A stretch of DNA of 33,228 nucleotides from an uncultured Bacilli bacterium (GCA_947628725.1 CANRAQ010000003.1:1-33228); one strand, 5' to 3'; shown: positions 1-7,348, counted from the stretch's first letter. Notes: generated by a model from the letters alone, not told the origin. Numbers and translations are program-made.

Positions 1-459
1 AGTGAATATCAAAATTATACTACAGAAATAATAAATAGAAATCTACCAATATGGATGACATATGAACCTGGTAGTACATTTAAAATAATAACACTAGCAT
101 CCTCATTAGAAGAAAAAATAGTAGATTTAGATAATGATACTTATTATGATGGTGGCTCTATAACTGTTGGAGGTGCAACATTACACTGTTGGAAAGCAGG
201 AGGCCATGGTGCAGAAACATATCTTCAAGTTGTAGAAAATTCATGTAATCCGGGTTTTGTAAATTTAGGTTTAAAATTGGGTAAAGAAAAATTATTTAAT
301 TATATAAACTTATTTGGATTTGGTAAAAAAACTGGAATAGATTTAAATGGTGAATCAAATGGGATATTATTTAATGTAGATAAAATAGGTGATTTGGAAT
401 TAGCAACTACAGCATTTGGTCAAGGAGTATCAGTTACACCAATACACCTTACTGTCTAA
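1..459 (+). CDS. spoVD: SpoVD-type penicillin-binding protein, 5' portion (interrupted; start outside window)
   Basis: This is the transpeptidase part of a class B penicillin-binding protein, which cross-links peptidoglycan. The frame is open from base 1, so the N-terminus lies upstream of the window. The active-site SxxK motif reads EPGSTFKI (Ser codon 73-75, Lys codon 82-84) and the SxN motif reads NSCNPGF (241-249). The stretches HCWKAGGHG, GFGKKTGIDL and TTAFGQGVSVTPI closely resemble my recollection of Bacillus SpoVD, the mother-cell enzyme of spore cortex synthesis, more than the division enzyme PBP2B. After Ile (442-444) the frame enters foreign DNA, adds HLTV and stops at 457-459. The KTGT motif and PASTA domain lie 3.7 kb downstream, so this fragment alone cannot be a working enzyme. 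Assignment to SpoVD rather than PBP2B is from memory of the family; class B PBP is certain. Confidence 0.8.
   Translation, partial: SEYQNYTTEIINRNLPIWMTYEPGSTFKIITLASSLEEKIVDLDNDTYYDGGSITVGGATLHCWKAGGHGAETYLQVVENSCNPGFVNLGLKLGKEKLFNYINLFGFGKKTGIDLNGESNGILFNVDKIGDLELATTAFGQGVSVTPIHLTV
440..446 (+). repeat. attL core, 7-bp direct repeat CAATACA
   Basis: This is the left copy of the core repeat at the spoVD/element junction. The spoVD phase relative to the core is the same as in the right copy: the ATA codon starts at core position 3. Bases diverge immediately outside the core on both sides (c versus t before it, c versus a after it). Confidence 0.8.
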
Positions 460-677
460 TAAATGATACCTTATTATAACTATAGAAATAACTAGAAATA
501 TATGAAAAAGTATGATGTTCTATTCAATTATAATTGTTTTATATAAATAGTTGACTTCTTTGTCTTGTAAAATGTTGCAAATAAACGCAAAAAAATGAAA
601 AAATAAGTAAAAAAATAACAAAATATATTTATTTAGTTTTAGATAAATGATAAAATTAATATGAGGGAAGTGATAAT

Positions 678-1271
678 ATGACTAATGCTGAAAAGATTAT
701 TAAAATTGCAAATGAAAATAGTGGATATGTTACGACAAAACAAGTTAAAAATGCAAATATTAATACTATAGAATTGACGAGATTAGTAAATCAAAATAAA
801 TTAGAAAGAATCACAAGAGGCTATTATGCAATTGCTAATTCCTTATGTGATGATTATTATAAATATCAATTAAAATCTAAAAACTGTGTTTTTTCTCATT
901 CTACAGCACTTTATTTTTATGACTTATCTGATAGAACACCACTTTATTTTGATATGACTGTACCAGTTGGATATAATGGTAGTTTAAGTAAAGATAAAAA
1001 TATTACATTACATTATGTAAAAAAAGAGTTTTTAGAACTAGGTTTAACTACTGTTGAATCTCCTTTTGGAATGAAACTTAGAACTTATGATATAGAAAGA
1101 ACTATTTGTGACATAGTTAAATATAGAAATCATATGGATAAAGAAATCTTCACAAAAGCATTAAAATGGTATATTGAAAGAAAAGATAAAGATTTATTTA
1201 AATTAATGAAATATGCAAAAAAATTAAATATTGATAAAAAAGTTCTTGAATACATGGAGGTGTTATTATAG
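678..1271 (+). CDS. abiEi: AbiEi-type antitoxin
   Basis: This 197-residue protein has the layout of the AbiEi family, the antitoxin of type IV AbiE toxin-antitoxin and phage-abortive-infection systems. The N-terminal 60 residues look like a winged helix-turn-helix (GYVTTKQV, then LERITRGYYAI), which in known AbiEi proteins binds the operon promoter and represses it. The rest, including FSHSTALYFYDLSDRTP and RTICDIVKY, matches the C-terminal antitoxin domain. GAGGGAAGTGAT precedes the ATG at good spacing. It is followed directly by the partner toxin, as is usual for the family. The 220 bp upstream are very AT-rich; a weak promoter (TTTATT-N17-TAAAAT near 628-656) is possible. Cargo of the element in spoVD. 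Confidence 0.85.
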   Translation: MTNAEKIIKIANENSGYVTTKQVKNANINTIELTRLVNQNKLERITRGYYAIANSLCDDYYKYQLKSKNCVFSHSTALYFYDLSDRTPLYFDMTVPVGYNGSLSKDKNITLHYVKKEFLELGLTTVESPFGMKLRTYDIERTICDIVKYRNHMDKEIFTKALKWYIERKDKDLFKLMKYAKKLNIDKKVLEYMEVLL

Positions 1272-2122
1272 TTAATTCTGATAAATTAAAAAACATCATA
1301 TTTAAAAAGGCACACGGAAATAGTGATATTTCACAAAAATTTTATCAATTGTTCTATTTTGAAAGAATTTTAGAAAGAATATCTATAAGTAATTATAGAG
1401 GCCAAATAATATTAAAAGGTGGATTATTACTTACTTCTATTATAGGAGATGAAGAAAGAACTACTAAAGATATGGATGCAACTTTAAAAGGTATACCACT
1501 TACAAAGAATGATGTAGAAAAAGTATTTAATGAAATATTCAATATAGATATCAATGATGGTGTATCATTTCAAATTATATCTATTAAAAATATTAGATTA
1601 GAAGATGAATATGGAGGTTTTAGATTAAAAATATTATCTAAATTGGATAATAATAAGACTTATATTACTGTTGAATTAACAACAGGTGATGTTATTACAC
1701 CAAGAGAAATGAAGTATAATTATAATTCTATTTTTGAAGATAAAAAGATACCTATAATGTCATATACACTTGAAACAGTACTATCAGAAAAATTTCAAAC
1801 TATTGTTACTAGAGGTTTATTGAATACCAGATTAAAAGATTTTTATGATGTTTATATATTAATCAATACAAAGATGAATGATTTAAGTAAAGATAACTTA
1901 ATTAAAGCAATAGAAAATACTTTTAAAAGAAGAGAAACAAATATTGATATAGAACGATTTAATGAAGTTATTAAAGATTTAAGTGATGATAATAATATGA
2001 ACAATTTATGGAATGAATATGTTTCAAAGAATCCATATGCAAAAGATATAAAATATGAAGATACAATTAAAGCAATAAACGAAATAATCAATATACTAGA
2101 AGAAGAATTAATTGGAGTATAG
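1268..2122 (+). CDS. abiEii: AbiEii-type nucleotidyltransferase toxin with a non-standard start codon
   Basis: This is the toxin of the AbiE pair, a nucleotidyltransferase-fold protein. The conserved core is LKGGLLL followed by RTTKDMDATLKG, which supplies the GG and DxD elements; KDFYDVYIL lies towards the C-terminus. A perfect GGAGG (1256-1260) lies inside the end of abiEi, but no ATG, GTG or TTG follows at the right distance. The frame there reads ATT ATA GTT AAT TCT GAT AAA, and family members normally begin M-I/V-N. I therefore place the start at ATA 1268, overlapping the abiEi stop (284 residues). The first ordinary in-frame start is TTG 1349, which has no ribosome site and would remove a conserved N-terminal helix, leaving 257 residues. 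Either initiation is inefficient or the gene is damaged at its start. Family assignment is firm; expression is uncertain. Confidence 0.78.
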   Translation: MVNSDKLKNIIFKKAHGNSDISQKFYQLFYFERILERISISNYRGQIILKGGLLLTSIIGDEERTTKDMDATLKGIPLTKNDVEKVFNEIFNIDINDGVSFQIISIKNIRLEDEYGGFRLKILSKLDNNKTYITVELTTGDVITPREMKYNYNSIFEDKKIPIMSYTLETVLSEKFQTIVTRGLLNTRLKDFYDVYILINTKMNDLSKDNLIKAIENTFKRRETNIDIERFNEVIKDLSDDNNMNNLWNEYVSKNPYAKDIKYEDTIKAINEIINILEEELIGV

Positions 2123-2265
2123 TAGGTTTAACTATGAATATTATTGGTAGTAAAATAATTGAATATGAAATATTTGAATTTTTTAAATATTGATTTTTTT
2201 AGCAATATTTATACTAAAATTAAAAAAGTTATGATCGTGATAAAATTAAATATTAAATTTTTTGT

Positions 2266-2294
2266 AGAACTTAAGTACTTAGGTTCTTTTTTTG
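2266..2294 (+). terminator. Intrinsic terminator after abiEii
   Basis: An 11-bp self-complementary pair, AGAACTTAAGT (2266-2276) and ACTTAGGTTCT (2277-2287, one G-T pair), is followed by seven T. It separates the toxin-antitoxin genes from the small gene and recombinase, and would limit readthrough from abiE or spoVD into the recombinase. Confidence 0.75.
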
Positions 2295-2332
2295 AATTTA
2301 AAAAAATAAACTTAAAAGAAAGGACAAAGTAT

Positions 2333-2539
2333 ATGGAAAATATAAGTAAGATTCCATCAAAAATTATAGAAATAGAAACAAGTATTAAATTACTTGAATA
2401 TTTAAGAAGAAAAAATGCTATGGACGATGGAATGTATAACTTTTGTATTAATAAATTATTAAGAAAACAAGAATTAGAAAAAAATAGAATTGATTATGAT
2501 TATATAAATAATATAGATAATTATAAAATTTTAACCTAG
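2333..2539 (+). CDS. Small charged protein upstream of the recombinase (SHOCT-like), unknown function
   Basis: This is a 68-residue protein starting MENISKIPSK. I chose ATG 2333 because AAAGGA lies about eight bases before it. The frame stays open upstream to 2159, but that part runs through the terminator hairpin and has no ribosome site. The middle reads LEYLRRKNAMDDGMYNF followed by KLLRKQE. This resembles the short SHOCT pattern, a helix, a Gly turn and a helix ending in K-LL, but the match is loose. It ends 10 bases before the recombinase and is probably co-transcribed with it. A small gene next to a large serine recombinase could be its directionality factor or simply a conserved neighbour; position is the only evidence. 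Confidence 0.55.
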   Translation: MENISKIPSKIIEIETSIKLLEYLRRKNAMDDGMYNFCINKLLRKQELEKNRIDYDYINNIDNYKILT

Positions 2540-2549
2540 GGGGTATATT

Positions 2550-4199
2550 GTGGATTTATATACAGTTAGGAATAACATTATGAAAGGTGTTCCACTACAA
2601 GAATTAAATTTAAGAGTCTGTTTTTATGCAAGAGTATCAACAGATAAAGATGAACAATTACATTCTTTATCTAATCAAATATCTTTCTTTAATGATTATA
2701 TTAGTAAAATTCCTAACTGGAAATTTATAGGTTCATATATTGATGAAGGAATATCGGGAACACAAGTCAAAAAGCGTGAAGAATTTTTAAGAATGATTGA
2801 AGATGCACGCATACATAAATTTGATTTAATATTAACTAAAGAAATATCAAGATTTTCAAGAAGTACACTAGATAGTATTATGTATACACAAGAATTATTA
2901 ACTAATGGTGTTGGCGTATATTTTTTAAATGATAATATAAATACAATACTACCTGATTCTGAACTTAGGCTTACAATGATGTCTTCTATTGCTCAAGATG
3001 AAGTTAGAAGACTTTCTGAAAGAGTTTCATTTGGTATGAAAAGAAGTATTGATAATGGTGTTGTACTGGGATGTTCAAATATTTATGGTTATGTAAAAGA
3101 TAAAGGAAAATTAGTAATAGATAAAGTCCAAGCAGAAATGATTAAGATAATATTTGATAGATATGCTAATACTACCGATGGTTTATCTAAACTATCAAGA
3201 TATTTGTTTAGTTTAGGATATAAAAGTAGGACAGGTAAAAGAATAGATACAACAATACTTACTAGAATTATAGAAAATCCTAAATACAAAGGATATTATT
3301 GTGGACATAAGTCAAAGGTATTAGACTATCGTACTAAACAAAAGAAAAAATTAAATGAATCTGACTGGATAATATATAAAGATTATGATAATGTTCCACC
3401 AATAGTATCTGAAAAACTATGGGAAAGAGCAAATATTAAATTAAAACAAAGGAAGGATAGTTTTACCAATCGAAAAGTTAATAAGAAAGTATTTCAAAAT
3501 AGATATACATATTCAGGAAAAATATATTGTGGATGCCACAATTTAACTTACCACAGATCAAGTTCAGGTAAAAGAAAAAATAATCCAGTATGGGAATGCC
3601 AAATATATAGGCGTGAAAGTTTAAAAGGTTGTTCTAATCCTAGAGTATTTGAACTTGAATTAGATAAAATATTTAAAGATATATTTAATAAATTATTTAA
3701 AAGAAGAAATGCTATTTTTAATGAAATATTAAGTGAATGTAAAAATTATTTAGAAACTAATAATAACGATATTGAAATAAAAAACTTTGAATCAAAGATA
3801 TTAGTTTTAAATAATAAAAAAGATAAATTATTAGAACTTGTTATGGAAGAATACTTATCTAAAGATGATTATAAAAAACAGATAGATATAATTAATGAAG
3901 ATTTAAATACTTATCAAAATAAAATACATGAATTAAAAAACAATAAGAAAGATAAAAACTATATAGAAAATAAAATTAATGAAATTAATAATGAATTAGA
4001 GAAATGTTTAGATGATGATAAATGTTATAGTGATATATTTAATGAAATAATAGATAAAATAATAGTTCACAAACAAAGTGATAAACAAATTAAATTAAAT
4101 ATTTTTATTAAGACAGGAGAAAGTGTATATACTACTTCTCTAAATTTAGGTAAAAAGTTTCATTTATTAGACCTCAATACAACAAATAACTGCCGTTAG
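2550..4199 (+). CDS. Large serine recombinase (integrase/excisionase of the element)
   Basis: The 549-residue site-specific recombinase catalyses strand exchange between att sites through a serine-DNA intermediate. The N-terminal resolvase domain (about 20-165) contains YARVSTDKDEQ with the nucleophile near Ser30, and RFSRSTLD. A recombinase domain (about 170-290; IYGYVKDKG, NPKYKGYYCG) and a zinc ribbon (about 310-360; IYCGCHNLTYH, later Cys residues in WEC and KGCSNP) follow. A long coiled-coil region runs to the end. The start is GTG 2550, after AGGGGG (2538-2543). The stop codon (4197-4199) lies in the spoVD sequence beyond the right core repeat, so the last residues TNNCR are host-encoded; in an excised circle the same frame would end PYCLINDTLL. 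It must be the enzyme that inserted the element. Confidence 0.93.
   Translation: MDLYTVRNNIMKGVPLQELNLRVCFYARVSTDKDEQLHSLSNQISFFNDYISKIPNWKFIGSYIDEGISGTQVKKREEFLRMIEDARIHKFDLILTKEISRFSRSTLDSIMYTQELLTNGVGVYFLNDNINTILPDSELRLTMMSSIAQDEVRRLSERVSFGMKRSIDNGVVLGCSNIYGYVKDKGKLVIDKVQAEMIKIIFDRYANTTDGLSKLSRYLFSLGYKSRTGKRIDTTILTRIIENPKYKGYYCGHKSKVLDYRTKQKKKLNESDWIIYKDYDNVPPIVSEKLWERANIKLKQRKDSFTNRKVNKKVFQNRYTYSGKIYCGCHNLTYHRSSSGKRKNNPVWECQIYRRESLKGCSNPRVFELELDKIFKDIFNKLFKRRNAIFNEILSECKNYLETNNNDIEIKNFESKILVLNNKKDKLLELVMEEYLSKDDYKKQIDIINEDLNTYQNKIHELKNNKKDKNYIENKINEINNELEKCLDDDKCYSDIFNEIIDKIIVHKQSDKQIKLNIFIKTGESVYTTSLNLGKKFHLLDLNTTNNCR
4175..4181 (+). repeat. attR core, 7-bp direct repeat CAATACA
   Basis: This is the right copy of the core repeat, 18 bases before the recombinase stop codon ends. 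From base 3 of this repeat the spoVD frame reads ATA CAA CAA ATA ACT GCC and continues to the gene's own stop at 4845. Confidence 0.8.
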
Positions 4200-4845
4200 C
4201 GCTGCAATAAATGGTGGAATATTATATAAACCATACATAGTAAAAAGTTTGAGTGAACCAGAAACTAACAGTGTAATTTTAGAAAATAAACCTACAGTAG
4301 TTAGAAAAGTTATAAGTGATGATACAAGTATGAAAGTAAGATATGCTTTAGAATCAGTAGTTGCTCGTGGTACAGGACACAATGCATATATAGGAGGATA
4401 TAGAGTAGGTGGAAAAACAGGTACTGCTCAGAAGGCTCAAGATGGTAAATATTTAAGTGGAAACTATATAACAAGTTTTATAGGATTTTTACCTGCAGAT
4501 GATCCTAAAGTTGTAGTATATGTTGCTATAGATAATGCTAAAGGGATTACACAATATGGTGGAACTGTTGCTGCTCCAATCGCAAAAAATGTATTACTTA
4601 CTGCTATAGATGCACTTGGAATTGAAGAAAGAAAAGATGAAATACCAAGAGAATATCTATATACTGATAAACAGTATTCAGTAGTACCTAATGTGATTGG
4701 GATGACTGTAAAAGATGCAGTAAAAGAATTAAAAAAATTTAAAGTAGAATATAGTGGAGATGGAGATAAAATAACTTATCAATCACCAAGTGCTGGAACC
4801 GATTTATATGAAGGAGAAACTGTAAGACTATTATTATCAAATTAA
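4182..4845 (+). CDS. spoVD: SpoVD-type penicillin-binding protein, 3' portion (interrupted)
   Basis: This is the C-terminal half of the split transpeptidase. It begins in frame at the right junction (QQITAVSAAINGG), carries the third active-site motif KTGT (VGGKTGTAQKA, Lys codon 4414-4416) and GYRVGG, then FIGFLPADDP and GGTVAAPIAKNV. The end is a single PASTA domain (VPNVIGMTVKDA, QSPSAGTDLYEG), as in SpoVD and some division PBPs. No ribosome site supports separate translation; a TTG at 4249 is the only nearby start codon and would give a fragment of a domain. The coding quality is intact, with no stops or frameshifts, so the half has not decayed visibly since insertion. Function requires excision or a second copy elsewhere. 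Confidence 0.82.
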
Positions 4846-4867
4846 TAATTTTTTGATATATTCTTAA

Positions 4868-4896
4868 TTGACAATATAAAAAATATATGTTAATCT
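4868..4896 (+). promoter_or_regulatory. Promoter of first 42-residue-repeat gene
   Basis: TTGACA (4868-4873), a 17-base spacer and TAATCT (4891-4896). It is nearly identical to the promoter at 6122-6150. Confidence 0.75.
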
Positions 4897-4924
4897 ATAT
4901 TTTATTAAACGGGGAGTAATGATT

Positions 4925-6034
4925 ATGTTAAAAGAGTATAGTAAAGAAACAATTGAAAAAATTTCAAAATATTTCTTTGAAGAACTATCTAAATATGAAG
5001 GAGAGGAACCAATTTTATTTGATGATATAGATTCAAACTTATTAAATAAAATTCTTTTTAAATTTGAAGACCAATATTATTCATTTAAACATGATTTATA
5101 TTTATATAAAAAGATAGATTTCAGTAATGTTTCGTTTGATAACGTATATGTTATTGGATTAAATTTTACAGGATTTAGGGGAGTCAAAATAGATCCACAA
5201 ACGGTATTTAATAAAGACTTAAGGTATGCTAAATTATGTAATGTAGAAATAATTGGTGGTTTTGATGATGCTAATATTCGATTTACAGATTTTACAGGAA
5301 GTACAGGAGCAAAAATAAATCCACAAACGGTGTTATATAAAGACTTAAGTAATACTATATTACGTGATGCAGAAATAAAAGGAAGTTTTAATGGCGTTAA
5401 TATCAAAGGTACAGATTTTACAGGAAGTACAGGAGCAAAAATAAATCCACAAACGGTGTTATATGAAGACTTAAGTAATACTATATTATGTGATGCAGAA
5501 ATAAAAGGAAGTTTTAATGGCGTTAATATTAAAGGTACAGATTTTACAGGAAGTAAGGGAGCAAAAATAGATCCACAAACGCTATATAATAAAGAATTAA
5601 GGAATGCTAAATTATGTGATGTAAAAATAAAAGGAAGTTTTAATGGTGTTGATGTAAGGGATATAGATTTTACAGGAAGTACAGGAGCAAAAATAGATCC
5701 ACAAAAAGTAGTTAATAAGGATTTATCTGGGGCAAAATTATGCAATGTAGAAATAACAGGAAGTTTAGATGGTGTTAATATTGAAGGTACAAATTTTACA
5801 GGAAGTAAAGGTGCATTAGTTAATTTATATACTTTATGGTGTGATTTTCAATATACAAATTTCTGTGATGCAATTGTGTTAAGACCAGGATTAAGTTGTT
5901 ATTTGTATGATTATGTAAATAGAACTACAAAATATAATGAAAGTAAAATAGTAGAAATAAATCCGCAAGAAGAGTCAATTGAAAAAGAAGTAGAAGTTAT
6001 TAAAAGTAAAATTAAAAAAAATATTAAAAGATAA
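4925..6034 (+). CDS. Pentapeptide-like repeat protein with 42-residue repeats (copy 1)
   Basis: The function is unknown. The 369-residue protein begins MLKEYSKETIEKIS; I chose ATG 4925 because GGGGAG (4911-4916) is eight bases before it, while ATG 4919 is only two bases away. After an N-terminal helical region of about 80 residues comes a chain of repeats with core GTDFTGS-GAKI-PQTV then DLSN-IL-DAEIKGSFNG. The DNA phase of the repeat is exactly 126 bp at five successive positions (5285, 5411, 5537, 5663, 5789), so each unit is 42 residues without indels. Hydrophobic residues recur about every fifth position, as in pentapeptide-repeat right-handed beta-helices. There is no signal peptide, and the end is charged (KSKIKKNIKR). 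It is a tandem duplicate of the next gene. Confidence 0.75.
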   Translation: MLKEYSKETIEKISKYFFEELSKYEGEEPILFDDIDSNLLNKILFKFEDQYYSFKHDLYLYKKIDFSNVSFDNVYVIGLNFTGFRGVKIDPQTVFNKDLRYAKLCNVEIIGGFDDANIRFTDFTGSTGAKINPQTVLYKDLSNTILRDAEIKGSFNGVNIKGTDFTGSTGAKINPQTVLYEDLSNTILCDAEIKGSFNGVNIKGTDFTGSKGAKIDPQTLYNKELRNAKLCDVKIKGSFNGVDVRDIDFTGSTGAKIDPQKVVNKDLSGAKLCNVEITGSLDGVNIEGTNFTGSKGALVNLYTLWCDFQYTNFCDAIVLRPGLSCYLYDYVNRTTKYNESKIVEINPQEESIEKEVEVIKSKIKKNIKR

Positions 6035-6056
6035 GTATTAGATATGCTTATCTTTT
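6026..6056 (+). terminator. Intrinsic terminator overlapping the end of repeat gene 1
   Basis: AAAAGATAAG (6026-6035) pairs with CTTATCTTTT (6047-6056) across an 11-base loop. The left arm includes the stop codon of the gene. Confidence 0.65.
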
Positions 6057-6121
6057 AAGTTATATGATATTAGAAATATTTGAAATAAAGATAATTAAAT
6101 TGCTTTTCTATGAAGTAAAAT

Positions 6122-6150
6122 TTGACAATATAAAAAAAGTATGTTAATCT
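6122..6150 (+). promoter_or_regulatory. Promoter of second 42-residue-repeat gene
   Basis: TTGACA (6122-6127), a 17-base spacer and TAATCT (6145-6150), matching the copy at 4868-4896 through most of the spacer. The promoter was duplicated with its gene. Confidence 0.75.
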
Positions 6151-6178
6151 ATATTTCATTAAACGAGGTGGAATGATT

Positions 6179-7282
6179 ATGTTAAAAGAGTATAGTGAAG
6201 AAATAACTGGAAAAATTTCAAAATATTTCTTTGAAGAATTATCTAAATATGAAGGAGAGAAACCAATCTTATTTGATGATATAGATTCAGACTTATTAAA
6301 GAAAATTCTTTTTAGATTTGAAGACCAACATTATTCATTTAGACAAAATATATATCTATATAAAAAGATAGATTTCAGAAATGTTTCCTTTGACGATGTA
6401 GATGTTGAAGGAATTGATTTTATAGAATTTAGTGGAGTTAAAATAGATCCACAAAGGGTATTTAATAAAGATTTAAGTTATGCTAGATTATGCAATGTAG
6501 AAATAATAGGAAGTTTTAATGGCGCTGATGTAAGGAATACAGATTTTACAGGAAGTAAGGGAGCAAAAATAGATCCCCAAAAAGTACTTGACATGGATTT
6601 ATCTGGAACAAAATTAAGTGATGTAGAAATAATAGGAAGTTTTGATGGTGCTTATATAAGACATACTGATTTTACAGGAAGTACAGGAGCAAAAATAGAT
6701 CCACAAACAGTAAGTAGTAGTAATTTATATTGTACAAAATTATGTGATGCGGAAATAATAGGAAGTTTTGGTAATGTTTTTATTTCATGTACAGATTTTA
6801 CAGGAAGTAAGGGAGCAAAAATAAACCCTCAAGAAGTATGGCTCATGGATTTATCTGGAACAAAATTAAGTGATGTAGAAATAATAGGAAGTTTTGATGG
6901 TGCTAATATTTCACATACAGATTTTACAGGAAGTAAGGGAGCAAAAATAGACCCTCAAGAAGTGTACTCTAGGAGTTTATTTGGAACAATATTATGTGAT
7001 ACAGAAATAATAGGAAGTTTTAATGGCGTTAATATTGAAGGTACAGATTTTACAGGAAGTAAAGGTGCATTAGTGGATTTAGCTACTGTAGAAGAAAATT
7101 TTTATTATACAAATTTCTGCGATGCAACTTTAGTAGGACTAAGTAGATTTTGTGATGATAAAGCAAATAGAACCACAAAATTAGATGGAAGTAAAATATT
7201 AAAAACAAATTCACAAACAGAGTTAAAAGAAAAAAATGTAGAAATGATTAAAAGTAAAATTAAAAACATTTTATCTTTATAA
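6179..7282 (+). CDS. Pentapeptide-like repeat protein with 42-residue repeats (copy 2)
   Basis: This 367-residue paralogue of the preceding gene has the same N-terminal start (MLKEYSEEITGKIS), the same repeat length and a similar tail (MIKSKIKNILSL). ATG 6179 is preferred because GAGGTGG (6165-6171) is seven bases upstream; ATG 6173 would be one base away. Repeats read DFTGSKGAKIDPQ followed by about eleven variable residues and KLSDVEIIGSFDGA. The variable part (for example VLDMDLSGT, VSSSNLYCT, VWLMDLSGT) differs between units while the scaffold is constant. Function unknown; predicted cytoplasmic, with a beta-helix-like fold inferred from the repeat. Confidence 0.75.
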   Translation: MLKEYSEEITGKISKYFFEELSKYEGEKPILFDDIDSDLLKKILFRFEDQHYSFRQNIYLYKKIDFRNVSFDDVDVEGIDFIEFSGVKIDPQRVFNKDLSYARLCNVEIIGSFNGADVRNTDFTGSKGAKIDPQKVLDMDLSGTKLSDVEIIGSFDGAYIRHTDFTGSTGAKIDPQTVSSSNLYCTKLCDAEIIGSFGNVFISCTDFTGSKGAKINPQEVWLMDLSGTKLSDVEIIGSFDGANISHTDFTGSKGAKIDPQEVYSRSLFGTILCDTEIIGSFNGVNIEGTDFTGSKGALVDLATVEENFYYTNFCDATLVGLSRFCDDKANRTTKLDGSKILKTNSQTELKEKNVEMIKSKIKNILSL

Positions 7283-7299
7283 GATAATTAAAAATTTAT

Positions 7300-7329
7300 G
7301 GAAATGACTTTATTAGTTATTTCCTTTTC
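7300..7329 (+). terminator. Intrinsic terminator after repeat gene 2
   Basis: GGAAATGAC (7300-7308) pairs with GTTATTTCC (7316-7324) with one G-T pair, followed by a T-rich tail. Confidence 0.65.
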
Positions 7330-7348
7330 TATGAAGTTAAATAAAAAG

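Larger units (their letters stand above)
440..4181 (+). mobile_element. Serine-recombinase element inserted in spoVD, carrying an AbiE toxin-antitoxin pair
   Basis: The 7-bp repeat CAATACA occurs at 440-446 and 4175-4181. Joining the two copies gives ACA CCA ATA CAA CAA ATA ACT, that is TPIQQIT, which continues the SpoVD frame into AVSAAINGG without gap or shift. The element, counting one repeat copy, is 3735 bp. It contains abiEi, abiEii, an intrinsic terminator, a small gene and a large serine recombinase, all in the same direction as spoVD. Short core repeats and a recombinase gene abutting one end are typical of large-serine-recombinase insertions. No phage structural, replication or conjugation genes are present, so it is a minimal element. 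Whether it still excises cannot be told from sequence. Confidence 0.88.

Noticed and set aside
551-573. TTGACT ... TAAAAT as an abiE promoter
   Set aside because: The spacer is only 11 bases.
1852-2091. Minus-strand open frame of 79 residues within abiEii
   Set aside because: Shadow of the coding strand in AT-rich sequence; no start signals.
2159-2332. Longer N-terminus for the small gene before the recombinase
   Set aside because: This stretch contains the abiEii terminator hairpin and has no ribosome site; ATG 2333 has one.
4249-4845. A separate gene starting at TTG 4249
   Set aside because: It is the interior of the spoVD 3' half; the frame is open upstream to the att core and no ribosome site precedes the TTG.
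5077-5745. Long open frame of 222 residues on the minus strand
   Set aside because: It lies antisense to the 42-residue repeats and simply mirrors their periodicity; no ribosome site or family resemblance.
5285-7080. Regularly spaced repeats that might suggest a CRISPR array
   Set aside because: The period is 126 bp, the repeats are coding and in frame, and there are no short unique spacers or cas genes.
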